Part shown: positions 63,501 to 64,000 of the stretch, one piece after another | How the letters are laid out: every line of letters begins with the position of its first letter | How positions within the stretch are numbered: position 1 is the stretch's first letter | DNA from: Serratia sp. H1w | GTDB taxonomy: Bacteria > Pseudomonadota > Gammaproteobacteria > Enterobacterales > Enterobacteriaceae | NCBI RefSeq assembly: GCF_000633355.1 | Contig: NZ_AYMQ01000054.1 | Coordinates: 124,001-188,000, forward strand | Direction: 5' to 3' | DNA length: 64,000 nucleotides | The notes under the pieces: generated by a model | Told to the model about the DNA's origin: nothing | What the model saw: only the letters and a program-made list of their open reading frames with translations | Database searches by the model: none | Program-made: the position numbers and the translations under genes

Positions 63501-63583
63501 CGTTTTCCTGCTTGCCACGATAACTGGCTGAATCAGTGCCGTGTTGAGGTAAATTTCTGCAACTGATAGCAAACTCGATCGGT

Positions 63584-63618
63584 CCCCTCTCCTTTTGGGA
63601 GAGGGTTAGGGTGAGGGG
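63584..63618. repeat. Second copy of the CCCTCTCC/GGGAGAGGG hairpin repeat
   Basis: cccctctccttttgggagagggttagggtgagggg shares the hairpin and the AGGGTGAGGGG tail with 39244-39277. It lies between the end of the adhesin gene and the converging partial gene and may act as a shared terminator. Confidence 0.72.
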
Positions 63619-63640
63619 CCATTAACCCACCAGCCAATTG

Positions 63641-64000
63641 TCAGGTTTTGCGCACCGTGAACTCCAGCGCCACGCCAATGAGCGTCATATTTCTTACCGA
63701 CTGAGCTTCTGATACCGGGATCAGGTTTCCCTGAAATTTGAGCTTTTTAAACGGTCCATTGATGACAAGCTTGGCCCGAAGGTTGGGTAGCGCGTGGGGG
63801 CAAATGGGGTAAATAACCCGCCCCTTGACCACTATGGGGATTTTCCTCAGGTCGATGCGTTGCAGCACGCCAATCGAAGAATACAACACTGCCACCGGCG
63901 TGATGGAAACCATCGGCAGAGGCGTCACGCTGATGAAGTCCAGCAACAGCTCTGGTCGGAGATAATGCAAGCCTTCATGAGGTACGGTGACGCCAGTGAT
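63641..64000 (-). CDS. Unrecognised protein, C-terminal 119 residues; 5' part outside the window
   Basis: Frame still open at base 64000 on the minus strand (ITGVTVPHEGLHYLRPELLLD...), so its start is not in the window and its TTG at 63970 need not be used. The C-terminal end is LRAKLVINGPFKKLKFQGNL then SEAQSVRNMTLIGVALEFTVRKT. It is basic and predicted to be beta-rich. The pattern IGVALEF is loosely reminiscent of PilZ-type domains but no RxxxR motif is seen, so I do not assign a function. Confidence 0.55.
   Translation of the reverse strand: MTGVTVPHEGLHYLRPELLLDFISVTPLPMVSITPVAVLYSSIGVLQRIDLRKIPIVVKGRVIYPICPHALPNLRAKLVINGPFKKLKFQGNLIPVSEAQSVRNMTLIGVALEFTVRKT

Noticed and set aside
1-64000. 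CRISPR arrays, tRNA/rRNA genes, prophage or insertion sequences
   Set aside because: No regularly spaced direct repeats with unique spacers, no tRNA-like cloverleaf, no transposase or integrase frames were found.

Overview
The window comes from a gammaproteobacterium of the order Enterobacterales. Serratia or a close relative is the best fit. The housekeeping backbone (mdaB-ygiN, parC-plsC-ftsP, ygiQ, dkgA/yqhD/yqhC, yghB, exbBD) follows the Escherichia coli order and the proteins match closely. ExbB has the long periplasmic N-terminal extension known from Serratia, and accessory clusters separate the backbone genes. There are no rRNA, tRNA, CRISPR or insertion-sequence genes.

Layout. 1-1294: 3' part of a two-partner-secretion outer-membrane transporter. 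1481-7446: ygiN and mdaB (quinone redox, minus strand), then parC, plsC and ftsP. 7443-14984: nucleoside-salvage block, xapR divergent from xapAB, then yegV, an NCS1 permease and yegU on the minus strand with a divergent yegW-like GntR regulator. 15072-19662: ygiQ, a complete hipBA module with four regularly spaced operators, and emtA. 19781-26659: ROK repressor yphH divergent from an operon of yphG, a sugar MFS transporter and an aldose epimerase. 26703-33764: aldehyde/alcohol reductase block (dkgA, a zinc alcohol dehydrogenase, yqhD, activator yqhC), a further MDR oxidoreductase with a divergent LysR regulator, and yghB. 34232-38255: Fur-box-preceded exbBD and a FepA-type siderophore receptor. 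38315-45191: a shikimate-dehydrogenase-like gene, the abgABT/abgR p-aminobenzoyl-glutamate system and a small LuxR-type protein. 45232-50140: a beta-diglucoside PTS operon (IIB, IIA, GH4 glucosidase, IIC) facing an unusual RpiR regulator. 50275-54239: an unrecognised 725-residue periplasmic protein coupled to a DUF3142 protein, a solitary Phd/YefM antitoxin and a DJ-1 family protein. 54404-63500: two regulators (LuxR-type and PapI/FaeA-type) and a complete eight-gene MR/P-type fimbrial operon. The window ends in a partial, unrecognised minus-strand gene.

How it works together. Most accessory blocks are self-contained: transporter, enzyme and a divergent regulator. The most notable regulatory DNA is the 28-bp periodic HipB operator array, three 17-bp palindromes between the PTS operon and a regulator with three helix-turn-helix repeats, an 11-bp lattice of TCCAAT hexamers before the yegW-like gene, and a strong hairpin after the major fimbrin gene. 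The fimbrial operon keeps the MR/P gene order but has a PapI-like protein beside it and no visible recombinase. The 50275-53156 gene pair is the least explained part of the window.
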